Of a stretch of 64,000 nt of DNA, positions 25,527 through 34,131 are shown one piece after another (the first letter of the stretch is position 1; each line of letters opens with the position of its first letter). Origin of the DNA: Streptoalloteichus tenebrarius (GTDB lineage: Bacteria > Actinomycetota > Actinomycetes > Mycobacteriales > Pseudonocardiaceae); assembly GCF_024171885.1 (NCBI RefSeq), contig NZ_JAMTCP010000011.1, positions 1 to 64,000 on the forward strand, in the 5' to 3' direction. The notes beneath the pieces are model-generated. The model did not search any database, had not been told where the DNA came from, and saw nothing but the letters and a program-made list of their open reading frames with translations. A program made the translations under genes and the position numbers.

Positions 25527-26731
25527 ATGAGACGGTTATCTGTTCTCGTGTCCGGGCTCCTCGCGGGCGGCGTCCTCGCCGGCCCTGTCCCCGCCACCGC
25601 GGCGACTCTCCCTTCGACACCGGCCGTCGACACCACGCACCTCCCCATCGCCCGGGTACCGATTCCGGGCGGCCAGCTGACGGCCTCCCCAGACGCCTCC
25701 TGCCCGCAGCCGCAACGGCCCGGCGAGGAGACCTTGTGCGTCCTCCCGTCTCGTTCCCCGGCGGTGCCTCCGGCTTCGACCGGCATGGCTGTCCCGCCTC
25801 CGTCCTGGTGCTTCGACCACATCAACGAGTACGCCGTCAACCGGGTCGAGGCGTGCGGCGTGGTCGGGGTGCTGCTGAAGACGTTCCTGAGGAAGCCGGA
25901 TGGCACCGTCACGCAGACCAGGGAAGCGGAGCTGAACGTCGTCCCCTACGCCTACACCTCCCCGTTTCTCTCGTCCTGGTCCCATCAGATCCAGGTATCG
26001 GCCTACAAGGGCTGGGGCAAGGCGTTGGACGCGAAGGTCACCGGCGTCCTCAACACCGACGGGGCCTGTAGCCGGGAGTCGGCGTCCTTCCCGGAGCAGC
26101 CGCTCCTGCCCTTGAACAGCGTCCGCGTTGGGGAAGCAACCGCGAAGTCCACCGCGACCAGCACCCTGGCGGGATCGGCACGTGCCGGACCAGCTGGCAA
26201 CTGCACTTCCTCAACCCGCCACACAACACGGTGCTTCAGAACTTCGAGATGCTGCGGGTCCGTTGCGACGACGCGGTACCCGGTGCCTCGACCGCGGGAT
26301 GTGTGTTCCCGGAGGCTCCTGGCGTCGTGGTTTACGAGCGCGCGAAGTACCCGGAGCTGGCCCGGCACGCCGAGTTGGCGCAGCAGTCGGGTCTTCCCGG
26401 CGCCGGCCCTGACCGTCCCCTCACCTACACCACCGACGAGAAGATCAATAAGGAGAACCGGCGGCTGGCCTGCGGCGACGCCCCCAGCGTGCCGGGGAAG
26501 AGCTGTGATGAGTACCCGGTCGCCTCATCCCGGCAGGGCCTCACGGCCGGCGGGACCCGCCGGACGTTCGATGACTGCGGGTTCGACCTGCCCCGCCAGA
26601 CCGGACCGACCGGGGTCAGCGTCTGCATGATCGACGAGAAGCAGAACAGCGCCCAGGGTGGGCTGCACGCTGGCGCTTACCGACAGTGGCGCATGTTGGA
26701 CGGTGACTCGTTCGTCGTCGCCGTCGACTGA
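25527..26731 (+). pseudogene. Secreted NucA/NucB-type nuclease, one frameshift
   Basis: Product starts with a signal peptide (MRRLSVLVSGLLAGGVLAGPVPATA, cleavage after ATA). The C-terminal 110 residues match the NucA/NucB DNase domain: SCDEYPVASS (the catalytic DEYP motif), then NSAQGGLHAGAYRQWRMLDGDSFVV. The middle contains Cys pairs (CFDHINEYAVNRVEACG). The two halves lie in different frames; a one-base change around 26165-26180 (within CTGGCGGG) joins TSTLAG to GIGTCRTSWQLHFLN. Either the gene is dead or the assembly has an indel. An exported nuclease could be a DNA scavenger or antibacterial toxin; the next gene is a possible partner. Confidence 0.7.
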
Positions 26732-26755
26732 CCCCTCTCCGTCTCGATAGGGTCC

Positions 26756-26785
26756 GGGCCGTCTCCCGCCGGCGGGAGACGGCCC
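26756..26785 (+). terminator. Perfect 30-base palindromic hairpin
   Basis: GGGCCGTCTCCCGCC (26756-26770) is followed at once by its exact reverse complement (26771-26785). It is 25 bases after the nuclease stop and precedes the next gene, so the nuclease and its neighbour are partly uncoupled. Confidence 0.75.
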
Positions 26786-26820
26786 GGCGCGTCTTCTCTG
26801 AGGGGAAAGGAGATTCGCTG

Positions 26821-27462
26821 ATGGGGGAACTGGAGTTCTGTCAGGTCGACGTCCAGCGCCACGGGCTGGGCGTGCTCGACCGGGAGATCGGCGTGTTCGT
26901 CATGGGTGACTACCCGAACGGATTGGTTCGTGCCTTGCCGATCGGGGCACTCATCTCCACCGGGATCGACTCCGGGCCGGTGCGGGTCGCCGTCGAGCCG
27001 CGGGACGCCGCGCCCGACACCCAGGATCTTGGGGAATGGGAGGACGCGGCCGAGATCAGCGTGCTGGCGGCCTTCGGAGAGCTGAGGGTTAGCCCGCTGG
27101 TGGGGCAACCGGTGCGGGAGTTGGGGGTGCTCTCCGCGCACGGCCCGGCCACCTATCGGCTTCGGGTCTGTGCGCGGGGACGCGACCGCCAGGCCCGGCG
27201 CATCCTGGCACTCGACGAGGAGCCTGCGGAGGAGTACCTGATCAGCGCCTGGCCGGACCCGGTGATGCGACCCGACCTGATCCTGCGGGCCACCAGCAGC
27301 TACGGACTGTCTTTGCGGCAGAGCGCCATCTCCGCGCCGACCGAGGCCGGGGTGGGCACCCAGCATGCGCGGTCGGAGTGGGAGGACCGGCTGCGGCGGG
27401 AGGAGCACCTGCGGGCCATCGCCGCAGCGGCACGGAAACGGGCACCCCTGCCCGGCACATAA
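26821..27462 (+). CDS. Hypothetical protein next to the secreted nuclease
   Basis: A 213-residue soluble, acidic protein with no recognised family. It begins MGELEFCQVDVQRHGLGVLDREIGVFV, carries a beta-rich middle (VRVAVEPRD...) and the segment HGPATYRLRVCARGRD, and ends in an Arg/Ala-rich helix. GGGAAAGGAGA precedes ATG 26821. Its place right after an exported DNase, and its lack of a signal peptide, are consistent with an immunity protein. This is inference from position only. Confidence 0.6.
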   Translation: MGELEFCQVDVQRHGLGVLDREIGVFVMGDYPNGLVRALPIGALISTGIDSGPVRVAVEPRDAAPDTQDLGEWEDAAEISVLAAFGELRVSPLVGQPVRELGVLSAHGPATYRLRVCARGRDRQARRILALDEEPAEEYLISAWPDPVMRPDLILRATSSYGLSLRQSAISAPTEAGVGTQHARSEWEDRLRREEHLRAIAAAARKRAPLPGT

Positions 27463-27631
27463 CACCTCCCCGGCGTGGACGACGTGCTCTGGCCTGCTGC
27501 CGTGACGCGATCAGCGGCTCTCGCAGGGCCTTGCTCCGAGGGTTCCTCGTCTGCTCCGGCTGATCCAGCCCGTGCGGTTCGTGTTGCTCTTCCTCACGAG
27601 CCGCCTGGGCGCCGGCGGTCCGCATCGCCGT

Positions 27632-28567
27632 TCAGGCTGCGGGAGCCGGACGGGGCTGGGGATGGCCGTCGGGGTGGCGGTGGATCCAGGACAGGCCGCC
27701 GAGGTCGAGTCGGTGTTGGGCGCGGGTGACCGCGACGTAGGCGAGGCGGGCCTCGCCGGGGTTGATCGGGCCGGGCAGGGGTTCGCCGGCGGCGTCGAGG
27801 TTGTCGGGGTCGTACTCGGCGTACTCCTGGACCTCGCCCCAGGTGGAGAACAGCAGCAGTTCGGGGTGGGTGGTGCGGCGGCCTTCCTTGAGGTCGAGGG
27901 CGCTGCCGGAGCCGACGAGCGCGACACGACGTCCGGCGCGCAGCAGCTTGAGGATCTCGGCCATGGCGCCGCCGTTGGTGCGGCACAGGATCGCGTCGGG
28001 GTCCTCGACCTTCTCCACGCTGCTGGGGATGGTCGCCGAGCCGGTGATGCGCAGCGGGGCCTCGGCGATCGCCAGCCACCGGTTGGCCTCCTCGGCGATG
28101 GCTTGGCCGAACCGGAACGAGTGCGACAGCCTCAGGTGGGTGCCCTCGGCGCCGGTCATGATGTCCCGGGCCCCGCGCCAGCCGTAGATGGCCTGCGCCG
28201 AGTCGCCCACCATGACCAGCTGGGCGTGGCCGCGTTGGGCGTTGAACACCTGCTCGACCACCGGGTTGGTGTCCTGGGCCTCGTCCAGCAGCAGGAAGTC
28301 CCGCCAGATCACCGGCTCGGTCAACGCCCACATCTTCAGGTAGTGGTCCGGCTTGAACTTCACCCGCCCACGGTCGGGATTCTGCAGGTCGGCCCACATG
28401 CGTTGGGCGAAGGGCAACACGAGGTCGACGAGCTGGTCGTGCTGGGCCTGGTCGCCGATGCCCTTCAGCCACGGCACGTGCTGGCGCCCCAACACGGCGT
28501 CGGGGCATCGGCCTGTGCGGACCCCCGTTGCCGCCCCTGGTCGTGTCGTCGACCTCGGGCAGCTCAC
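27632..28567 (-). pseudogene. Truncated UvrD/Rep-type helicase
   Basis: Superfamily 1 helicase fragment. Present: LLDEAQDTNPVVEQVF (motif II), QLVMVGDSAQAIYGWRGA (motif III), LSHSFRFGQAIAEEAN (motif IV region) and YVAVTRAQHRLDLGG (motif VI). Absent: the Walker A motif (N-terminus lost) and motif V (AHKAKG-type), where STWGEVQEYAEYD jumps straight to GEPLPGPINPGEARLAYVA. An internal deletion plus 5' truncation means it cannot be an active helicase. Confidence 0.75.
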
Positions 28568-28945
28568 CCGTTCGAGCCTCGTCGTGGGCGTCAGTCCTTC
28601 ACCTCGCGCGTCCGGTAGGCGTCGGCGTTGTCGTAGAGCGCCAGGGTGTGGGGGCCATCGCCATGGCCAGTGCCGTCTGAGCCGCCTGCGGGGAGCCGGG
28701 CGCGGTGGAGCGGTGGGCGCTCTTCGCGGCCACGTATGCCTCTTCGGCCCCCTCGCGCATGAAGCCCTCCTCCGTGGTGCCGGCTTCGGCAGATCATCCT
28801 CGCCGCGTGAGCGCAGTCGAATACCGGGGCGTCACGTTCCGTTCTCACAGGCTCCTCCAGATCCTTCCCCCACGTCGTGGTGCGTCCTGGTCGGCAGGAA
28901 CGATGTCGGCGGGGGTTATCGGCTGGCTGGTCCTTGCTGTTGTGG
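28568..28945. other. Degenerate stretch
   Basis: Short broken frames only. A minus-strand piece ending GPHTLALYDNADAYRTREVKD at 28591 looks like the tail of a once-real gene, but no family is recognised. Confidence 0.35.
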
Positions 28946-29791
28946 CTAGTCAGATGGCTTGGGGGGCGTGGGTGGTGGGGGGCGGCGGGCAGGGTTGTCG
29001 GCGCCCGGCGCGGTGGGGTTGAGCAGGCCGGCGAGGTCGACGGTCTCGCGGAGGAATCTGCTGCTGGTCGGTGGCGTGCCGTGGGAGGGGTGGGGTGGAC
29101 CGCTGCGGGACCCTGGGGGTTGGATGCCGGCGCGGCGGAGCAGCCGTGCGATCCACAACCGGTCCGCGTGCAGGGCCTCGGCGAGGTCGATGATCAGTTC
29201 GTAGTCGGGGCGGGGCGCGGCGGTGAGGATGTGGTCAACCTGGGTCGGGGTACAGCCAACCTGGTCGGCCAGGTGCCGGTAGTTGGTGGTGCGGTCCTGC
29301 AAGTACAGGTGGATCCACAGGTAGATGGCCACAGCCCGGTAGGCGACGTGGGCCTCGGGCCACACCGTGGCCAGGTAGCGGCGCAGCGGTGGGAGTGAGG
29401 GACGAAGGAAGCCGGTCACGCTGGCGCCGAACAGGTGGTGGAGGAACTCCAGGTTCAGCTCGCGGCCGCCCAGAGGGCCGCCGCAGACCTCGGCGAAGGA
29501 GGGGCTGCTGGCCAATTCCAGGGCGCGGTGCTTGGCGAGGTCGTCGCAGCGGCGTCGCCAAGCGGCCTCCTCGCGCGCGTAGTGCTCGACCTTGCCGGTC
29601 AGCAGCTGGTTCTGCTCGCGGAGCGCGGCGAGTTCCTTCTCGTACTGGTGTTCCTGGGCGCGGTTCGCGTACAGGGCGGTGGACAGCAGTGTCCAGAGCT
29701 CGCCGCTGTGTTCCCGCAGTGCGGTGATCTCGGCGTGGGCGGTGTTGAGCCGGCCTTCGGTCTCGCGGAGGCGGCGCGACAGGGGAACCAT
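28946..29791 (-). pseudogene. Coiled-coil/helical protein, 5' end replaced by a CRISPR repeat
   Basis: Open frame of 281 codons on the minus strand. The first half is coiled coil (REHSGELWTLLSTALYANR, EKELAALREQNQLLTGKVEHY); the second half is helical (YLWIHLYLQDRTTNYRHLADQVGCTP...ELIIDLAEALHADRLWIARLL), reminiscent of the helical part of XRE-type regulators; the tail is Pro-rich. The only start, ATG 29791, is the ATG of the handle of the first repeat of CRISPR array 2, with no usable ribosome site. So the native N-terminus was probably lost when array and gene were joined. Confidence 0.55.
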
Positions 29792-30422
29792 CCCCGCGTG
29801 GGCGGGGCCGACGGCGCTGGCGTGGTCGACGGCGAACGTCCAAAGGAACCACTCCCGCGTGGGCGGGGCCGACTACTCGGTCGGGTCGGTGTCGTCTAGC
29901 GGGACCGAACCATCCCCGCGTGGGCGGGGCCGACAAACCCGACGAGGTCGAGGCGTGGACGTCGGCGGAACCATCCCCGCGTGGGCGGGGCCGACGACTC
30001 CTCCAGACTTTGGACTACGCACAGGCGCGAACCATCCCCGCGTGGGCGGGGCCGACTTCAACCGCAGCCCGGTGCCGCCGTCGTAGAGAGAACCATCCTC
30101 GCGTGGGCGGGGCCGACCGGCGAGCGTGGCGGCCGTGACCAGCAGGGACGGAACCATCCCCGCGTGGGCGGGGCCGACTCCTCCCGGCCGAGCTGACCCA
30201 CCGCTGCTCTGGAACCATCCCCGCGTGGGCGGGGCCGACGCGCTGAAGGAGCGACGTAAGCACCTCGAATCAGAACCATCCCCGCGTGGGCGGGGCCGAC
30301 CTGTCCCCGCGAACGCGGGGTAGGTCCAGCGGGGAACCATCCCCGCGTGGGCGGGGCCGACGAGCTTCGGCGGGTGATCGCAGCGGTGGACCAGGAACCA
30401 TCCCCGCGTGGGCGGGGCCGAC
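29785..30422 (-). CRISPR. CRISPR array 2, type I-E-like, eleven repeats
   Basis: Eleven 28-base repeats at a strict 61-base period from 29785 to 30395, ten 33-base spacers. Same repeat and orientation as array 1. Variant repeats: 29846 (CACTCCCG for CATCCCCG) and 30090 (CATCCTCG). Read on the minus strand, the leader-proximal end is at 30422. Spacer 9 (30301-30333) itself contains a repeat-like stem CCCCGCGAACGCGGGG. No spacer was found to match elsewhere in the window by eye. Confidence 0.97.
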
Positions 30423-30500
30423 ACTTCCTGACCTGGTGTTCTATCGGGCCAGGGCACGGGTTTTGACCATTTGCTATCGCTATCCATGGTGCGGGCGGGG
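30423..30500 (-). promoter_or_regulatory. Putative leader of array 2
   Basis: The 78 bases to the right of the last repeat are less G/C-rich than the surroundings (ACCATTTGCTATCGCTATCC) and, on the minus strand, read GGTCAAAA..., ...CACCAGGTCAGGAAGT up to the repeat. Position and composition fit a type I-E leader/promoter. No similarity to the leader of array 3. Confidence 0.5.
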
Positions 30501-30599
30501 ACTGTTCGTCGCTCCATGATCGCGCCATGGCGGGTGCGCTCGGCAGGGACCCCATGCGGGTGCCCCTGCTCCCGCTGGTACCCAGCAGACCGCACCGTG

Positions 30600-31010
30600 C
30601 CGCTGGTGTCTCCGACCGCCGCCGCGGTCATGACCATCGCGGCCACCGTGGCCGCGCTCCTGCTCGTCGTGGTGGTGGCGGCGCTGCGGGCCTCTACTGG
30701 ACGGCATTCACCGTCATCGTTCTCACGTGGGGGCACATCGCCCTGTCCATGGTGTCCGACATCGTGTGGGGCGGAGCGCTCGTCGAGCAGTGCGGGGCCG
30801 CTGGGCGCGGTGGCGCTGCCACCGAACCACCGTGCGTGCGAGGGAGCGGGCATGCGACCCGCGCGAGGTGACCCCGCTGTGGCGGTGGACACCGACCATG
30901 GGGCACGGTTCTCCTTCCGCCGCAAGGGATTCCGATGGATCGCGCCTACGGTCCTGACGCTGGGGAACGGTGGTCCTGCTCATCGCGGCCACATCACCGG
31001 ACCGGCCAGA
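30600..31010 (+). pseudogene. Broken small membrane proteins
   Basis: Two groups of hydrophobic helices split over frames: SPTAAAVMTIAATVAALLLVVVV then, one frame on, WTAFTVIVLTWGHIALSMVSDIVWGG (about 30610-30780); and FRRKGFRWIAPTVLTLG then GTVVLLIAATSPDRPE (about 30915-31010). Each would make a short membrane protein if one base were restored. No family recognised. Confidence 0.35.
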
Positions 31011-31051
31011 GTGCCACGCCGCACGCCCTACGTGACGAGAGAAGGCGAGAG

Positions 31052-31138
31052 ATGGGCAGGCACCATGACACCGACGACGACGTCGTCGGGGAGGACCGGG
31101 CGGACGACGAGTCCCCCGCCGAACACCACCAGCGGTGA
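31052..31138 (+). CDS. Possible 28-residue acidic peptide
   Basis: ATG with AAGGCGAGAG upstream; product MGRHHDTDDDVVGEDRADDE plus a short His-rich tail. Its MGR start and acidic character echo the next small ORF. It could be a RiPP-type precursor for the methyltransferase downstream, or chance. Confidence 0.3.
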   Translation: MGRHHDTDDDVVGEDRADDESPAEHHQR

Positions 31139-31350
31139 CCGACCGAACGGGGAGGCGTTGCCGTCGTTCCCTGACCCCGCGCCGAACGAAAAAGTCGCTA
31201 TCCGCCAGAAAATGTTCTAGCGGGTAGTGGTTCTGCGGATTCTCCTCGATGTCACGGTACCTGCCGCCCGTTAGGCGTATTGCCCGATCTCCATGTGGGT
31301 TGACACAGTGATCACCAGTGCTCGGTACAGCATTCAACAGGAGGTCAATC

Positions 31351-31494
31351 ATGGGGCGGCGCGACGCGGGGCGGGACGGCCAGGGTAGAGCCCAGCCTGA
31401 GAAGTGGAGCGCCTGGGGGTCGACGACGACGGCAACGAACACGAAGCGCAGGACGACGACAGCACCGACGGCGACGAGGAATAGGCGCAATTGA
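31351..31494 (+). CDS. Small ORF translationally coupled to the methyltransferase
   Basis: A 47-codon frame with a near-perfect ribosome site AGGAGGTC four bases before ATG 31351, whose stop TGA (31492-31494) overlaps the methyltransferase ATG by one base. Such coupling is strong evidence that it is translated. The product is MGRRDAGRDGQGRAQPEKWS followed by a Thr/Arg-rich tail. In the +1 frame from GTG 31403 the same DNA encodes a very acidic tail (GVDDDGNEHEAQDDDSTDGDEE-type), more like a precursor peptide; a frameshift may have swapped the two. Confidence 0.5.
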   Translation: MGRRDAGRDGQGRAQPEKWSAWGSTTTATNTKRRTTTAPTATRNRRN

Positions 31495-32600
31495 TGACTC
31501 ACTGGCGCGAACGGCTTCCCGTTTCGCGTGACCAGTTCGTGCCGCCCGTGGTGTGGGTTGACGACCCCGCAACGGGCGGATACGTCTCCGTGTCGCGCGA
31601 GGACGACGAGCCCGCGTGGCGGAAAATGGTCGACGCGGACGAAGCGATCATCACTCAGGTTGACGACGGGAAAACCCCGCCCGGCAGTGTCGGGCAACAG
31701 ATCTCCAGCTCGTGCAGTGCGCCGTCGATCGTGGCGGACATGCTCGACGCGCTGGACGCACGGCCCGGACACGCCGTTCTCGAAATCGGCACCGGAACCG
31801 GCTGGAACGCCGCGCTGCTGTGCGAACGGGTCGGCGAGACAGGCAGCGTCACCACCGTGGAGGTGGACGCCGCTCTCACCACCGCCGCGCGGGCCGCCCT
31901 GCACGGGGCGGGGTACGGACCGCACGTGGTCACGGCGGATGGCACCGAGGGGTACCGCCCAGGCGCGCCCTATGACCGAGTGATCGCGACCGCTTCCGTA
32001 CGCGCCATCCCCCGGGCTTGGATCGCGCAAACCCGGCCGGGCGGCGCGATCGTCGCCCCCTGGGGTTCGGACTACTGCAACGGCACCCTGTTGCGGTTGG
32101 ACGTCCGCCACAACGGGTCGGCCGTCGGCCGATGCGGGGCGCACATCGGGTTCATGCGGGTGCGATCCGCCCGGCGCTACTACATGAACCCTTCGGCGGA
32201 CGAACAGGCGACGGCGGACACCACGACGACCACGCTCACGGCGCGGGACATGATGGACCTGACCGAGTACGGGCGCGCGGCGTTCGTCGTCGGACTCCGT
32301 GTCCCTCGCTGCTATCTCACGATGGATGACCTCGACGACGACCACCGGCGGATCGAGCTGCACGACGTCGAGTCGGGGTCGTGGGCGGCCGTCGACCTCG
32401 TGCGCGGTGAACACCCGTGGACGGTCCGCCAGCTCGGCCCGCGCCGACTGTGGGACGAGGTGAGCGAGGCGCACGCCTGGTGGGTCAGCACGGGGCGGCT
32501 TGGCCCCGACCACCTCACCCTCACGGTAGATCCTGACGGCATCCAGTGGGCCACGCTGTCGGCTGGTGGTCTCACCACCGCGTGGCAGGTCGCGGTCTAG
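31494..32600 (+). CDS. PIMT-like O-methyltransferase of RiPP/regulator-linked type
   Basis: SAM-dependent methyltransferase of 368 residues related to protein-L-isoaspartate O-methyltransferases. Seen: VGQQISSSCSAPSIVADMLDAL, motif I VLEIGTGTGWNAALL, post-I VTTVEVD, YDRVIATASVRAIPRAWIAQTRPGG. The C-terminal 150 residues are an extra domain found in actinobacterial members, some of which methylate acidic residues in ribosomal peptides (lanthipeptides, graspetides, lasso peptides). The gene is intact; its stop TAG (32598-32600) is the insertion point of two IS elements. The small ORF in front may encode the substrate. Confidence 0.75.
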   Translation: MTHWRERLPVSRDQFVPPVVWVDDPATGGYVSVSREDDEPAWRKMVDADEAIITQVDDGKTPPGSVGQQISSSCSAPSIVADMLDALDARPGHAVLEIGTGTGWNAALLCERVGETGSVTTVEVDAALTTAARAALHGAGYGPHVVTADGTEGYRPGAPYDRVIATASVRAIPRAWIAQTRPGGAIVAPWGSDYCNGTLLRLDVRHNGSAVGRCGAHIGFMRVRSARRYYMNPSADEQATADTTTTTLTARDMMDLTEYGRAAFVVGLRVPRCYLTMDDLDDDHRRIELHDVESGSWAAVDLVRGEHPWTVRQLGPRRLWDEVSEAHAWWVSTGRLGPDHLTLTVDPDGIQWATLSAGGLTTAWQVAV

Positions 32601-32602
32601 GT

Positions 32603-34125
32603 CCAATACCGGTGACTTAGGGGCTGATCGGGTAGGTTGTGGGTCCTGGAGGTGTCTGGATGCCACGGCCTGGGCAGGTCAAGCCCGAGACGGATGCGCG
32701 GTTGTCGGATCGGATCGCGATCGGGTTGTTGACCAGGTCGTTTCCGCAGGAGTTGGTGGATCGGGTGATCACCGAGACCGGGCGTGAGGGACAGCGTGAC
32801 CGGCTGCTGCCGCCCCGCGTGGTGGTCTATTTCGTGTTGGCGATGTGTCTGTTCTCCGGTCAGGGCTATGAAGAGGTGGCCCGGTTGTTGACCGAGGGTC
32901 TGTCGTGGGCGGCGCGGTGGTCGCGGCCGTGGCGGGTGCCCACGACGGCGGCGATCTCCCGGGCCCGGGTGAAGCTGGGCGCGGCGCCTTGAAGGCGTTG
33001 TTCGAGCAGGTCGCGAAGCCGTTGGCGGAGCCGACCACGCGTGGGGCGTGGTATCGGACCTGGCGGGTTCTGGCGGTCGACGGCACCACCTTCGACGCAC
33101 CCGACACGCCGGAGAACGTGGAGCGGTTCGGCCGTCCTGGCAGTGGGCGTGCGGCGGAGCGGGGTGATCGGGCGGCGTTTCCGCAGGCTCGGGTGGTGGC
33201 GGTGGCCGAGTGCGGCACGCACGCGATCACCGCGGCCACGATGGGCCCGATCACCAAGGCCGAGGCGACCCTGGCCCGCGAGTTGTTCCCCGGCCTGGGC
33301 GAGGGCGATCTGCTGATCGCCGATCGGGGGTTCGCCGGACTCCCGTTGTGGCGGGCCGCGTCGGCGAACGGGGCGGACCTGTTGTGGCGGGTGCGCGCGA
33401 ACATCGTGCTGCCCGTGAAGGAGGAGCTGCCGGACGGGTCGTACCTGTCGGAGATCGTGGCCACCGACGACCACTACCGCCGGAAGGACCCGGTGACGGT
33501 GCGGGTGGTCGAGTACACACTGGACGATCCAGCCCGCCCCGGACACGACGCGCCCTACCGGTTGATCACCACGATCCTGGACCACCGCAGGGCACCCGCG
33601 CGCGAGTTGGCGGCGTTGTACTGCCAACGCTGGGAGATCGAGACCACGCTGGACGAACTCAAGACCCACCAACGCGGCCCCGGACAGGTGCTGCGCTCCC
33701 GCTCACCCGACGGCGTCGAACAGGAGGTCTGGGCGCACCTGTTGGTGCACCACGCGATCCGGTCGCTGATGCACACCGCCGCCACCGACGCCGGCCTCGA
33801 CCCGGACCGGCTCTCGTTCATCCGCACCCTGCGCCTGGCACGCCGCCAGACCACCGCCCAGGCCGCATTTTCCCCCTGAACGATGAGCCCGGGCCCTGCT
33901 CGACGGCATCCGCGAGATCCTCGCCCGACTCCTGCCCACACGGCGGCTCCGCAGCAACCCCCGCGTGGTCAAACGCAAGATGTCCAACGACAAACTCAAA
34001 CGCACCCAGCACCGGACCCGGCAGCAACCCACCCGCGACCCCGCCGAAGCCGTCCGGATCGCACCGCACTACCGAACCGCCTCCGCCAACAAACAGCACA
34101 AACCACTCTAAGTCACCAGTATTGG
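32603..34125 (+). mobile_element. IS4-family element with intact ends and 8-bp target duplication
   Basis: Element of 1523 bases. Terminal inverted repeats CCAATACCGGTGACTTA (32603-32619) and TAAGTCACCAGTATTGG (34109-34125) differ at one base. The flanks GTCTAGGT (32595-32602 and 34126-34133) are identical, a clean target-site duplication. The last two bases of the right-hand copy belong to the neighbouring IS5-type element, so this IS4-type element arrived later. Confidence 0.92.
32660..34111 (+). pseudogene. IS4-type transposase, two frameshifts and a stop
   Basis: DDE transposase of the IS4 family. N-terminal domain FPQELVDRVITETGREGQR and the block LAVDGTTFDAPDT (first Asp), then IADRGFAG (second Asp), then YCQRWEIETTLDELK (the Y-R-E-K signature). 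The start ATG 32660 has GGAGG upstream. The frame breaks after VKLGAAP near 32990, again at AAFSP near 33877, and a TGA replaces the expected Trp near 33886. The C-terminal KRKMSNDKLKRTQH is in the third piece. Not active unless the breaks are sequencing errors; the clean ends suggest recent arrival. Confidence 0.8.
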
Positions 34126-34131
34126 GTCTAG

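Noticed and set aside
24404-30422. Self-targeting by CRISPR spacers
   Set aside because: By eye no spacer of the three arrays matches elsewhere in the window; a full genome search would be needed to exclude it.
30471-31220. 249-codon frame after array 2
   Set aside because: Mixed composition; membrane-helix segments switch frames twice, so it is better read as debris of small genes.
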